Of a stretch of DNA of 47,885 nt, positions 26,580-35,244 are shown one piece after another. The DNA is from Streptomyces sp. A 4/2 (lineage in GTDB: Bacteria; Actinomycetota; Actinomycetes; Streptomycetales; Streptomycetaceae). Location of the stretch: the NCBI RefSeq assembly GCF_940670765.1, contig NZ_CALNVW010000015.1, positions 1 to 47,885 of the forward strand, given 5' to 3'. The first letter of the stretch is position 1. Each line of letters opens with the position of its first letter. The position numbers were made by a program, and so were the translations under genes. Below the pieces are notes generated by a model. The model did not search any database. It had not been told where the DNA came from and worked only from the letters and a program-made list of their open reading frames with translations.

Positions 26580-27773
26580 TCAGACCCCGGCGCGCCAGCC
26601 CCGGCGGCGGGCGCGCGGCAGCACCACCGCGAAGAAGGCCGTCAGCGCGACGATGCCCGCCGCGCCCCCGGCCACCGCGACGGCGCCCGCATGGGCGCTG
26701 TCGCCGGTACTGGCCGCGAGCTGCGGGGCGGGCGCGGGCTTCGCGGGGCGGGGCGCCGACGAGGGCAGTACGGCCGTCACCGCGCCCGCCGGGTCGACCG
26801 TCCCGGCGCCCGTCAGCGCGCGGAGCCCGGGGCTCGGGTACGCCGTCGACGTCAGCCGGTCCGTGAGCTGCTGGACGGTCAGGCCGGGACGGTAGCCGTC
26901 CACCAGCGCGGCCGTACCGGCCACGAACCCGGTCGCCAGGTCCGCCCCGCTGCCGCTGAAGTGCCCGGTACCGCCGGGCCCGATGCTCATGAGACTGGTG
27001 CCCGGGGCCGCGATGTCGGGGGCCGTCGCGGGCGCGGCCTTCTGGTCGGGGCCCCCCCCGGGAGCGAGCCCGGCGACAGCCAGTACGCCGGGCAGCGCCG
27101 CCGGGTAGGCGGCCGGGGCCGGGGACCCGGACGAGTCGGTGATCCCGTACGCGGGGGCCACCACGAGCACGTTCTTCCGGACCGCTTCCTGTACGGCCGA
27201 GGTGAGCGAGGCACTGCCGCGGTTCAGCGCGATCGGTACGTCCACCACCCGCGCCCCGCCGGACACCGCGGCCCGGATCCCGGCGGCCACCTTGTCGGCG
27301 GTCGCCGAACCGTCCTTGCCGGTCACCCCGATCGCCAGGATCCGCGCGTCGGGCGCGACCCCGGCGAACCCGACACCGGACTTCTGCCCGGCCGCGACGA
27401 CGCCCGCCACGAAGGTGCCGTGTCCGATGCAGTCCTTCCCGGCGGTTCCGCCCGACACGACATCGGGCCCGGCCTTCACCCGCCCGGCGAGTGCCGGTGC
27501 CTCGTCGACCCCGGTGTCGACCACGGCGACGGTGACACCGGCGCCCCGGGACGACGGCCAGGCCCGGGAGGGCGCGATGAGCCGCTGGGGCCACGGGGTG
27601 AGGTCGGAGTGCTTCTTGGACGGCTTGACGCAGCCGCCGTCGGAAGGCGGACCGGCGCTGACGGAGGGGAGGCTCGGGCTGTCCGCGGCCTCGGCCGGGG
27701 AGGCTGCCGAGACGCTCACGAGGAGGGCGAGGGCGGCGGCCGGGAGCAGTGCGGTGCGGGGCGGCATGGTCAT
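26580..27773 (-). CDS. Mycosin-like subtilase (S8) lacking the catalytic Ser
   Basis: The 397-residue product has a signal peptide (residues 1-30, ending AEAA), the mycosin N-terminal extension, a subtilase domain, a Pro-rich linker and a C-terminal membrane anchor at about 363-385 followed by RARRR. This is the MycP layout. Asp86 (VVDTGVD) and His118 (GHGTFVAG) are present, as are the paired Cys48 and Cys115 seen in mycosins. The Ser motif GTSxAxP is replaced by GADLATG, with Asp278 at the Ser position, and the oxyanion Asn of AAGN is replaced by Gly210. The reading frame is intact. It is probably a non-catalytic mycosin that keeps a structural role in stabilising the ESX complex. Confidence 0.9.
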   Translation of the reverse strand: MTMPPRTALLPAAALALLVSVSAASPAEAADSPSLPSVSAGPPSDGGCVKPSKKHSDLTPWPQRLIAPSRAWPSSRGAGVTVAVVDTGVDEAPALAGRVKAGPDVVSGGTAGKDCIGHGTFVAGVVAAGQKSGVGFAGVAPDARILAIGVTGKDGSATADKVAAGIRAAVSGGARVVDVPIALNRGSASLTSAVQEAVRKNVLVVAPAYGITDSSGSPAPAAYPAALPGVLAVAGLAPGGGPDQKAAPATAPDIAAPGTSLMSIGPGGTGHFSGSGADLATGFVAGTAALVDGYRPGLTVQQLTDRLTSTAYPSPGLRALTGAGTVDPAGAVTAVLPSSAPRPAKPAPAPQLAASTGDSAHAGAVAVAGGAAGIVALTAFFAVVLPRARRRGWRAGV

Positions 27774-27813
27774 GATCCTATGACCTGTCGAAGCGCCGCC
27801 CCAGCCCCGTACT

Positions 27814-30800
27814 TCACCGGACCGACGAGACCACCAGATCCTCCGGCAACAGCAGCCGCAGCTCCCGCGGCCCCGCGTCCGGCATCGTGCTCAGGCGCCC
27901 CGCCTGCCGGGTCATCATCGACTCCAGCACCCGCCGCGCGAACCTCGCGTTGCCGAAGTTCTCGTCCCGCGGCACCTCTTCGAAGTACCGGGAGAGCAAC
28001 TCCACCGTCTCCGGGGCACAGTCGTACCCGTCGCGTTCGCACTGCCGCCGGACGATCTCCACCAGATGTTCCGCCGAGTACGACTCGAACGTGACCCGGC
28101 GCGAGAAGCGCGAGCCAAGACCGGGGTTCGACGCGAGGAAACGGTCCATCTCCCGTTCGTAGCCCGCCACCACCACCGCCGTGTCGTCGCGGTGGTCCTC
28201 CATCAGCTTCACCAGGGTGTCTACCGCCTCCTGCCCGAAGTCCGAACCCGAACCTCCCGCCGGGGTCAGCGCGTACGCCTCGTCGACGAACAGCACCCCG
28301 CCCCGCGCCCGCGCGAAGACCTCCTGGGTGAGCTGCGCCGTGTGCCCGACGTAGCGGCCCACCAGGTCGGCCCGTGCCACCTCCACCAGCTGCCCCCGGG
28401 GCAACACCCCCATGGCGCCGAGCAGTTCGCCGTACAGCCGGGCCACCGACGTCTTGCCGGTGCCCGGCGGGCCCGCGAAGACCAGGTGGTGGCCGACCGA
28501 CGGAGCGGGCAGCCCGGCCGCCCGGCGCCTGCGGGCCGTCGCCAGCAGGTTGACCAGGTCCTGCACCTGCGACTTGGCGTCCTCCAGGCCGACCAGTGCG
28601 CCCAGTTCGGCCATGATCGCGTCGAGCCGGGTGGTGTCCGCGGGCTCGCTCTCGGCCGCGCCGATGGCTGCCGCCGCCTGCTCGCCGACGTCCGAGGGGA
28701 GCAGCGTCGTCAGGTCCTCCTCGGAGACCTCCGGCATCTCGGCGAGCCGCAGCGCCTGCCGGTCGATCAGCTCCTCGAAGACCTTGCGGGCGGCGCGCGC
28801 GTTGCCGAACGACGCGTCCTTGTGCATCCGCCCGAAGTGCACGGCCAGCGCCCGCTCGGTGTCCTCACCCAGCGTGTAGCGGTTCTGCTCGCACTGCTTG
28901 CGCACGATGGTGATCAGCTCGGGGACCGTGTAGTTCTCGAACTCGACGGTACGGTTGAAGCGCGAGGCCAGCCCGGGGTTGGACGCCAGGAAGGTGTGCA
29001 TCTCGGACGAGTAGCCCGCCGCGATCACGACGACGTCGTCGCGGTGGTCCTCCATCAGCTTCACCAGCGTGTCGACCGCCTCCCGCCCGAAGTCGGCGCC
29101 GGAGGACCCGCCGCCCTGGGTGAGCGCGTACGCCTCGTCGATGAACAGCACGCCGCCCATGGCCTGTTCGAAGACCTCGGTGGTCTTCATGGCGGTGCCG
29201 CCGACCACCTTCGCGACCAGATCGGCGCGGGCCACCTCCACCAGATGCCCGGAGCGCAGTACGCCCAGGGCGGCGAGGATGCTCCCGTACAGCCGCGCGA
29301 CGCTGGTCTTGCCGGTGCCGGGCGGGCCCGCGAACACCAGGTGGCGTGCGGTGGCCGGGACCGGCAGGCCCGCCTCGCGGCGGCGCCGGGCCAGCCGGTT
29401 GAGATTGACCAGGGTGGCGACCTGCTCCTTGACGGCCCGCAGCCCCACCAGTTCGTCCAGCCGGGCGAGTGGCCCGCGCGGGTCGCCGGGAGCGCCGTCC
29501 GGGGCGTCGGCGTCGCCCGTGATATCGGGCTCGCCGTTCTCCTCGCTGGTCAGCCGGTCGAGCACCAGCTCGCCCTCGGTGGGTGTACGGCGCACCCCCG
29601 CACCCTTGTTGCCGGTGATCGTGCACCCCGCGGCGCGCACCCGCAGCCGACTCACGGTCCGCAGCCCGTCCCCGCCGCCCGCGGTCAGGATGCACTCGGT
29701 CAGCTCGGCCGTCGCCTCCGCCCCGATACTCGCCCCGTGCCGTCCGGCGCCCCGCACCCGGACCCGTATCGCCGTCAACCCGGCCTCGGCGCCGTCCACT
29801 TCCAACCCGTCGCCGCCCGTTCCGTCGACCTCGCAGTCGACCAGGGTGAGGACGCCGCCCGCCACGACCGACACCCCGGCCCGCGCGGAGGACCGTACGG
29901 CCGTGCCCTGCAGAGCCGGGCGGGCGCCGTCGACGTGGACCCCGCAGCCGCCCGCCGAGGTCACCGTGGACGCCTCGATCTTCCCGTGTGCCTTGCCGCG
30001 CAGCTCGATGCCGTGGCCACCGGTGTCCGTCACCTCGACCCGTCGCAGCACCGGGTCGGCGCCCTCCGCGACGACGATGCCGTGCCCCACGACGCCGGTC
30101 ACGGTGACCCGGTCGAGGCGGGCGGTGCAGCCCCCGGTGAGGATGATGCCGTCGGCCGCGCCCCCGGTGACCTCCGTACGGAGCACGGTCGTCGACGACC
30201 CGTCCTGCACGAGCAGCCCGGCCGAACGGGCCCCGCTGATCCGGGCGTCGGCGACCGTGCCCCGGGAGCGCCCGGTGACCGCGATGCCGTGGCCGCCCGG
30301 ACGGTCGATCCGGATCCGGTTCAGCTCGGGGTCGGTCCCGCCGGAGAGGGTGACGCCGTGGGTCGTGCAGCCGGTGGCCGAGCAGTCGGCCAGTACGGTC
30401 TGCGCGGCCGTCGATATGTGGAAGCCGATCACACAGTCCTCGACCCGTACGTCGGTGAACCGCGTCGTGGCGTTCTCCTCCACGGCGATCCCGGGCTTCA
30501 CGGTCCGCTCCACCGTGACATCCGTGAAGCTGCCGCGCGCCCGCCCGTTGGCGAGCACACCGTTGCCCCCGGCGTCCCGCACCGTGCAGCCGCGCACCTC
30601 GGTGGACGCGTCCTCGCCGACCACGATCCCCGAACTGCCCAGCCGCTCCAGCACGCAGTGCTCGACGACACTCGTCCGCGACGACAGGTCCACGATCCCG
30701 GCGCCCGCCGGATTGCTGACGGTGGTGTCCCGGATGGCGAGCGACCCCTCGTCGCGCGAGAGCAGCGCGGTCCAGGAGTTGCCGTACACCTCGCAGTCCT

Positions 30801-31119
30801 CCAGGGCGGCCTGACCGCGCGGCACGTCCACCACCGGCTCGTCCTCGTCCCCGCCGCCGCCCGCCACCAGCCGCAGCCCGGAGAGCTTGACGGCCTCCGC
30901 GAGCACCTGCACCGCGCTGCCGCTGCGCGGGGCGATCTCGACCGCCGAACCCGGCTCGTGGGCGACGACCGTGACCAGCTTCGTCACCACGAGGTTCTCG
31001 TCGTACCGCCCGGCCCTGACACTGATCACCGAGCCGCCGCGCGCCGCGTTCAGCGCCTCGCCGATGGTGCGGTGGTCGCCCGACCCTGCCGGGTCAACGA
31101 CGATCAGATGGCGCGCCAC
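27814..31119 (-). CDS. Beta-helix protein fused to tandem CbxX/EccA-type AAA+ ATPases
   Basis: The start is taken as GTG 31117-31119 (MARHLIVVDP), with GAGGGA six bases upstream. The frame extends 23 codons further without support. Residues 1-545 form a right-handed parallel beta-helix with roughly 20-23-residue coils rich in GHGI-type turns. Two AAA+ domains follow: Walker A GPPGTGKTS near 596 and 883, Walker B GVLFIDEAYAL near 660 and GVLFVDEAYAL near 945, each with an NPGL(A/G)SRF segment. The AAA modules resemble EccA and CbxX. EccA normally carries an N-terminal TPR domain, so the beta-helix is a replacement. Cytosolic; a role in substrate handling is inferred. It lies next to the mycosin-like gene. 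Confidence 0.9.
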   Translation of the reverse strand: MARHLIVVDPAGSGDHRTIGEALNAARGGSVISVRAGRYDENLVVTKLVTVVAHEPGSAVEIAPRSGSAVQVLAEAVKLSGLRLVAGGGGDEDEPVVDVPRGQAALEDCEVYGNSWTALLSRDEGSLAIRDTTVSNPAGAGIVDLSSRTSVVEHCVLERLGSSGIVVGEDASTEVRGCTVRDAGGNGVLANGRARGSFTDVTVERTVKPGIAVEENATTRFTDVRVEDCVIGFHISTAAQTVLADCSATGCTTHGVTLSGGTDPELNRIRIDRPGGHGIAVTGRSRGTVADARISGARSAGLLVQDGSSTTVLRTEVTGGAADGIILTGGCTARLDRVTVTGVVGHGIVVAEGADPVLRRVEVTDTGGHGIELRGKAHGKIEASTVTSAGGCGVHVDGARPALQGTAVRSSARAGVSVVAGGVLTLVDCEVDGTGGDGLEVDGAEAGLTAIRVRVRGAGRHGASIGAEATAELTECILTAGGGDGLRTVSRLRVRAAGCTITGNKGAGVRRTPTEGELVLDRLTSEENGEPDITGDADAPDGAPGDPRGPLARLDELVGLRAVKEQVATLVNLNRLARRRREAGLPVPATARHLVFAGPPGTGKTSVARLYGSILAALGVLRSGHLVEVARADLVAKVVGGTAMKTTEVFEQAMGGVLFIDEAYALTQGGGSSGADFGREAVDTLVKLMEDHRDDVVVIAAGYSSEMHTFLASNPGLASRFNRTVEFENYTVPELITIVRKQCEQNRYTLGEDTERALAVHFGRMHKDASFGNARAARKVFEELIDRQALRLAEMPEVSEEDLTTLLPSDVGEQAAAAIGAAESEPADTTRLDAIMAELGALVGLEDAKSQVQDLVNLLATARRRRAAGLPAPSVGHHLVFAGPPGTGKTSVARLYGELLGAMGVLPRGQLVEVARADLVGRYVGHTAQLTQEVFARARGGVLFVDEAYALTPAGGSGSDFGQEAVDTLVKLMEDHRDDTAVVVAGYEREMDRFLASNPGLGSRFSRRVTFESYSAEHLVEIVRRQCERDGYDCAPETVELLSRYFEEVPRDENFGNARFARRVLESMMTRQAGRLSTMPDAGPRELRLLLPEDLVVSSVR

Positions 31120-31398
31120 AGCGGCTCCCTCGTGCTCGGTACTCCGGTACTCCGGTGGGCCGACGGCCGACCGACCGGGCACCATCATGCCAAGGCACGG
31201 GGTGGGGCGGCTCCCGGCCCGGGGCGTCGGACCTGCGACGTCCCGCCCGGGGCCCGTTCACCCAGCCAGGTGAATCCCGGCAAGCATGCACGTTTCTGCG
31301 CCACAGCGCTTTCTAAGGTGTGTGACGTCGCCCTGGCCCCTGCCGACTGACCGTTGATGCCGACCGATCGTCGGCGCGGATACGACCGGGGAGCTGCC
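31120..31398. promoter_or_regulatory. Divergent intergenic region with a TTCACC/GGTGAA inverted repeat
   Basis: This 279-base spacer lies between the divergent AAA and STAS genes. It holds the inverted repeat TTCACC (31257-31262), six bases, GGTGAA (31269-31274), a plausible operator. No clear -10/-35 pair was found. Confidence 0.4.
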
Positions 31399-31767
31399 AT
31401 GGACGTGATGGACATGTCGGGGGCGCTGCCCGAACCCGGCCCCTGCGCCCGCAGTTACACGGTGGGGCCGTTCACCGTGGTGGAGTTCCGGGGCGAGGTC
31501 GATCTGGTCTCGGCCGACTGCATCAGGGTGCACACCGACGCCGCCACCGCGCACCGGGGCGCACGGGTGATCGCCGACCTCCGCCCCGCGACCTTCATCG
31601 ACTGCGCGGCACTGGGACTGCTCTGCCGGGCCAGGCGGCGGGCGCTGGACCGCGGCGGGTCCATCGACCTGGTCTGCACCCGGCCGCTGCATCTGCGGAT
31701 GCTGCGGGTGACCGGTCTGGACAGTTACTTCCGCAGCAGCGCCACCGTCGCCGAGATCTCCGCCTGA
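31399..31767 (+). CDS. STAS-domain (anti-sigma factor antagonist-like) protein
   Basis: The start is ATG 31399, with GGGGAG upstream. The 122-residue product is one STAS domain: TVVEFRGEVDLVSADCIRV (beta 1-2 and helix 1), then DLRPATFIDCAALGLL, then a C-terminal RMLRVTGL helix. STAS antagonists bind anti-sigma kinases and are switched by Ser phosphorylation in the DSSGLG loop. Here that position is Cys69 (FIDCAALG), so normal Ser phosphorylation is not possible. It may be a constitutive or differently controlled partner. No RsbW-like kinase gene is adjacent. Its 3' end overlaps the convergent GntR gene by 43 bases. Confidence 0.85.
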   Translation: MDVMDMSGALPEPGPCARSYTVGPFTVVEFRGEVDLVSADCIRVHTDAATAHRGARVIADLRPATFIDCAALGLLCRARRRALDRGGSIDLVCTRPLHLRMLRVTGLDSYFRSSATVAEISA

Positions 31768-32423
31768 AGGACGCCGGCCGCCAGGTCCGCGTCGCCCGCC
31801 CGGACCGCCGCCACCAGCGCGGTGTGCCGTTCGGCGCCGTGGTCCGGCGTGTGGTCGCGCAGGCCCAGCAGCGACACCAGCTCCACGAGCCCTTCGCGCA
31901 GTGCGGGGACGAACCGCTCGTAGAGGTCCGTCAGTACCGGGTTGTGGGCGGCGGCGACCACCGCGCTGTGCAGCGCGATGTCCGCGTCGACGAAGGCCGC
32001 GTCGTCCGCCTCCGCTGCGGCCGTGCGCCCGGCCAGGGCCGTGTCCAGCGCGGCCAGATCGGCGTCGGTGCGCCGGGCCGCCGCCAGCCGGGCGGCCTGG
32101 ACCTCGACCATGGCCCGTACCTCGTAGACATCGGTGACCGCCGCCCGGCGCAGCCGCGTCGGCCAGTCCTCGGCGGCCTCGGTGGCGACGACGAAGACCC
32201 CGGCGCCCTGCCGGGGCCGGAGCAGCCCCTGGCCCGCCAGCGCGCGCACCGCCTCCCGGACGGTGGAGCGGCCCACGCCCAACTCCTTGGCGAGGGTGGT
32301 TTCGCCGGGCAGCTTGGTGCCCACCGGCCAGTTGCCCGCCGTGATCTGTGCACGCAGGCGCTCGGCGGCCTGCTCGACCAGCGGGCTGGCGCGGAGGGCG
32401 CCCAGGGGAGGAGGTGACGACAC
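31725..32423 (-). CDS. GntR-family regulator, FadR/FCD type
   Basis: The GTG start has a GAGAGG-like site upstream. The 232-residue product has an N-terminal winged helix (residues 12-78: AERLRAQITAGNWPVGTKLPGETTLAKELGVGRSTVREAVRAL) and an all-helical FCD ligand domain with metal-site candidates (DIALHSAVV His, the His of DHGAERH). FCD regulators bind small organic acids or amino-acid metabolites. It diverges from the leuA leader, so it may control leuA, itself, or both. No operator has been proven. The palindrome between the two starts is a candidate site. Confidence 0.9.
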   Translation of the reverse strand: MSSPPPLGALRASPLVEQAAERLRAQITAGNWPVGTKLPGETTLAKELGVGRSTVREAVRALAGQGLLRPRQGAGVFVVATEAAEDWPTRLRRAAVTDVYEVRAMVEVQAARLAAARRTDADLAALDTALAGRTAAAEADDAAFVDADIALHSAVVAAAHNPVLTDLYERFVPALREGLVELVSLLGLRDHTPDHGAERHTALVAAVRAGDADLAAGVLQAEISATVALLRK

Positions 32424-32434
32424 CGGCCCTACCT

Positions 32435-32474
32435 CTCAGGTTGTCTGAGGAGTTGATTCGTGGTTACTGTACCC
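32435..32474 (+). promoter_or_regulatory. Promoter and operator candidates for the leuA leader
   Basis: The palindrome CTCAG-GTTGT-CTGAG lies at 32435-32449. The near-palindrome GGTTACTGTACCC lies at about 32462-32474 and fits FadR-type GGT...ACC operators. TACTGT at 32466-32471 matches a TAnnnT -10 box placed to start transcription at about 32478, the leader ATG itself. Confidence 0.5.
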
Positions 32475-32477
32475 GGC

Positions 32478-32522
32478 ATGAAGCTGCGTGGTCTCCTTCT
32501 CGGCCGCCGCGGCGGGGCCTGA
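32478..32522 (+). CDS. leuA leader peptide (14 aa)
   Basis: The reading frame [14 protein letters not shown] has three consecutive Leu codons (CTC CTT CTC) plus one more, and stops at 32520-32522. No ribosome site precedes the ATG, and a -10-like TACTGT ends six bases upstream, so translation is probably leaderless. Its 3' part overlaps the first arm of an alternative RNA hairpin. The layout matches leucine-responsive attenuators known upstream of leuA in actinobacteria. Confidence 0.65.
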   Translation: MKLRGLLLGRRGGA

Positions 32523-32565
32523 CGCGACCGGCACCCCGCCGCGGGGCTCGGTGCTGCCGGTCTGC
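32503..32565 (+). promoter_or_regulatory. Transcription attenuator of leuA with competing hairpins
   Basis: Segment 32507-32517 (CCGCGGCGGGG) is an exact reverse complement of 32534-32544. The latter also forms the core of a second hairpin, with arms GACCGGCA (32526-32533) and TGCCGGTC (32555-32562) and an inner CCCCG/CGGGG. The two folds exclude each other, as expected of an antiterminator/terminator switch read by ribosomes on the leader peptide. No U-tract follows, which is common in Streptomyces. Confidence 0.65.
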
Positions 32566-32592
32566 GAAGGCCGACGAGAAAGAAGTCCGCTC

Positions 32593-34335
32593 ATGCAGTT
32601 CCCGACGATCCGCACGCCGTCCGGACCGGTCCCCGCCGGCGCTCCCGGATGGAATCCCCAGCGCGCCGGCTCCATGCCGTCCCAGCGCTACCGGTCCGCC
32701 TACGAGCGGGTCTCCGTCCCGCTGACCGCAGCCGAACGCACCTGGCCCTCACGGCAGTTCGAGCAGGCCCCGCTCTGGGTACCGGTCGATCTGCGCGACG
32801 GGAACCAGGCGCTCGCCGAACCGATGGACCCGGCCCGCAAGCGCCGGATGTTCGACCTGCTCGTGGCCATGGGGTTCAAGGAGATCGAGGTCGGCTACCC
32901 GTCGGCCAGCCGGACGGACTTCGACTTCGTACGGCAGCTGGCCGAGCCGGGCGCCGTGCCCGACGACGTCACCGTCGTCGTCTTCACCGCCGCCCGCCCC
33001 GACCTCATCGAGCGCACCTTCGCCTCGGTCGAGGGGCTGCCGCGTACCGTCGTCCACCTCTACACCGCGACCGCGCCCACCTGGCGCGAGGTCGTCCTGA
33101 GGCGCACCAGGGACGAACTGGTCGCTCTCGTAAGGGAGTCGGCCGGGCAGATGGCCCGGCTGGCGGACGCCGCCGCGGGTTCCGTACGGTTCGAGTTCTC
33201 CCCGGAGGTCTTCAACCTCACCGAGCCCGACTTCGTCCTGGAGATCTGCGACGGGCTGACCGAGCTGTGGGACGCCTCCCCGGACCGGCCGGTGATCCAC
33301 AACCTGCCCGCCACGGTGGAGATCGCCACCCCCAACGTCTACGCCGACCAGATCGAGTACATGCACCGCCACCTGGCCCGGCGCGACTCGGTCATCCTCT
33401 CCGTCCACCCGCACAACGACCGCGGTACGGGCGTCGCCTGCGCCGAACTCGCCGTACTCGCCGGGGCGCAGCGCGTCGAGGGCTGCCTCTTCGGCAACGG
33501 CGAACGCACCGGCAACGTCGACCTGGTGACCCTCGCGCTCAATCTGCACGCCCAGGGCATCGACCCGATGGTCGACTTCTCGGACATCGACGAGATCCGG
33601 CGCACGGTCGAGTACTGCAACCGGCTGCCCGTGCACCCGCGGCACCCGTACGGCGGCGACCTCGTCCACACCGCGTTCTCCGGCACGCACCAGGACGCCA
33701 TCAAGAAGGGGATGGCCCACCAGGCGGGGCGCGAGCTGTGGACCGTGCCGTACCTGCCGATCGACCCGGCCGACGTGGGCCGCGACTACGAGGCCGTCAT
33801 CCGGGTCAACAGCCAGTCGGGCAAGGGCGGCATCGCCTACCTGCTCCAGACGGGATACGGACTCGATCTGCCGCGCCGCCTCCAGATCGACTTCTCCGGC
33901 GTGGTCCAGCGGGCGACCGACGACAGCGGCGAGGAGATCACCGGCAAGCAACTGTGGGAGCTGTTCCGTACGACGTACATCGCACCCGGCGAGGACGGGC
34001 CACTGCCACTCGGCGACTGGCGTACGGCCGAAGTGGCCGAGGGCGAGCACGAGTTCAGCTGCACCCTGGCCGGGCGGCCGTACCGGGGCACCGGCAACGG
34101 CCCGCTCTCCGCCTTCACCGCGGCGCTCGCCTCGGCGGGCGTCGGGACCGACATCCTGCACTACGCCGAACACGCCACCGGCGCCGGACCGGACAGCCAG
34201 GCCGTCGCGTACGCCGAGTGCCGGATCGGCGGGCGGACGTACTGGGGCGCGGGCCGGGACACCTCCGTACTGACCGCCTCGGTACGGGCGGTACTCGCCG
34301 CGGCGGGCCGGGCGGCGGAGACCCCCGGACACTGA
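32593..34335 (+). CDS. leuA: 2-isopropylmalate synthase
   Basis: The 580-residue enzyme condenses acetyl-CoA and 2-oxoisovalerate, the first step of leucine synthesis, in the cytosol. The catalytic TIM barrel shows [11 protein letters not shown] (metal Asp), the metal-binding HPHNDRGTG and the [11 protein letters not shown] loop. The C-terminal regulatory LeuA dimer domain (about residues 440-575) binds leucine for feedback. Length and N-terminal extension match the long actinobacterial form. The start ATG 32593 follows an AGAAAGAAG-type site. A leader-peptide attenuator precedes it and a divergent GntR gene lies upstream. Confidence 0.97.
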   Translation: MQFPTIRTPSGPVPAGAPGWNPQRAGSMPSQRYRSAYERVSVPLTAAERTWPSRQFEQAPLWVPVDLRDGNQALAEPMDPARKRRMFDLLVAMGFKEIEVGYPSASRTDFDFVRQLAEPGAVPDDVTVVVFTAARPDLIERTFASVEGLPRTVVHLYTATAPTWREVVLRRTRDELVALVRESAGQMARLADAAAGSVRFEFSPEVFNLTEPDFVLEICDGLTELWDASPDRPVIHNLPATVEIATPNVYADQIEYMHRHLARRDSVILSVHPHNDRGTGVACAELAVLAGAQRVEGCLFGNGERTGNVDLVTLALNLHAQGIDPMVDFSDIDEIRRTVEYCNRLPVHPRHPYGGDLVHTAFSGTHQDAIKKGMAHQAGRELWTVPYLPIDPADVGRDYEAVIRVNSQSGKGGIAYLLQTGYGLDLPRRLQIDFSGVVQRATDDSGEEITGKQLWELFRTTYIAPGEDGPLPLGDWRTAEVAEGEHEFSCTLAGRPYRGTGNGPLSAFTAALASAGVGTDILHYAEHATGAGPDSQAVAYAECRIGGRTYWGAGRDTSVLTASVRAVLAAAGRAAETPGH

Positions 34336-34400
34336 CCCGGGGCGACCCGCCGGGAAACCCGCTGGCAGGGCCGCCCCCGGCCCTGCCAGACTCGGTGACC

Positions 34401-35162
34401 ATGTCCAGGACCTTCGAAGAGCTGGTGGCCGAGGCCGCGTCCGTGTCCGTCGACGGCTGGGACTTCTCCTGGCTGGAGGGGCGCGCCACCGAGCAGCGCC
34501 CCTCCTGGGGGTACGCCCGCGCGATGGGGGAGCGGATGGGCCGGGCCTCGGCCGCCCTCGACATCCAGACCGGCGGGGGCGAGGTGCTGGCCGGTGTGGA
34601 GAAGCTGCCGCCGGTGGCCGTCGCCACCGAGGCCTGGCCGCCGAACGTCGCCAGGGCCACCGCGCTGCTCCACCCGCTGGGGGCCGTGGTGGTGGCCGAT
34701 GCCGAGGAGCCGCCGCTGCCGTTCGCCGACGGGGCGTTCGACCTGGTGGTCAGCCGCCACCCGGTGAAGGCGTACTGGACGGAGATCGCCCGGGTACTCG
34801 CCCCCGGCGGCACGTACTTCTCCCAGGAAGTCGGCCCGGCCAGCGTCTTCGAGCTCGTCGAGTACTTCCTCGGCCCGCAGCCCGAGGCACGCAAGGGCCG
34901 CGATCCGCAGCAGGCGCGCGCCGAGGCGGAGGCGGCGGGTCTCGACGTGGTCGATCTGCGGCTGGAGTCCCTGCGGACCGAGTTCTTCGACATCGGGGCT
35001 GTCGTCTATTTCCTGCGCAAGGTGATCTGGATGGTGCCGGGCTTCACCGTCGAGGCGTATCTGCCGCAGCTCAGGGCGCTCCATGAGCGGATCGAGGCGG
35101 ACGGGCCGTTCGTCGCGCACACCACGCGGTTCCTGATCGAGGCCCGGCAGCCCGCCCGGTAG
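34401..35162 (+). CDS. Class I SAM-dependent methyltransferase
   Basis: The 253-residue product is a single Rossmann methyltransferase domain: motif I ALDIQTGGGE at about residue 50, acidic motif II as VVADAEEPPLPF, then GAFDLVVSRHP (motif IV) and ARVLAPGGTYFSQEVG (motif V/VI). The substrate is not predictable. The gene lies 65 bases after leuA on the same strand and may be cotranscribed, though a functional link to leucine synthesis is not evident. The first copy of a 26-bp tandem duplication contains its stop codon. Confidence 0.85.
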   Translation: MSRTFEELVAEAASVSVDGWDFSWLEGRATEQRPSWGYARAMGERMGRASAALDIQTGGGEVLAGVEKLPPVAVATEAWPPNVARATALLHPLGAVVVADAEEPPLPFADGAFDLVVSRHPVKAYWTEIARVLAPGGTYFSQEVGPASVFELVEYFLGPQPEARKGRDPQQARAEAEAAGLDVVDLRLESLRTEFFDIGAVVYFLRKVIWMVPGFTVEAYLPQLRALHERIEADGPFVAHTTRFLIEARQPAR

Positions 35163-35196
35163 GACCTGTCCGGCAGCCCGTCCGGTAGGACCTGTC
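35145..35196 (+). repeat. 26-bp tandem duplication across the methyltransferase stop
   Basis: Units 35145-35170 and 35171-35196 differ at one base. The first contains the 3' end and TAG stop of the methyltransferase gene, and the second repeats it in the spacer. It looks like a recent slippage event. Confidence 0.9.
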
Positions 35197-35244
35197 AGGC
35201 CGCCCGCCCTCACCGAAACCCCACCGCGTCCGTACACTCGCCGG

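Noticed and set aside
28066..31350. A 1094-aa plus-strand open frame opposite the beta-helix/AAA gene
   Set aside because: It is antisense to a gene with two perfect Walker A/B sets, and its own sequence has no recognisable feature.
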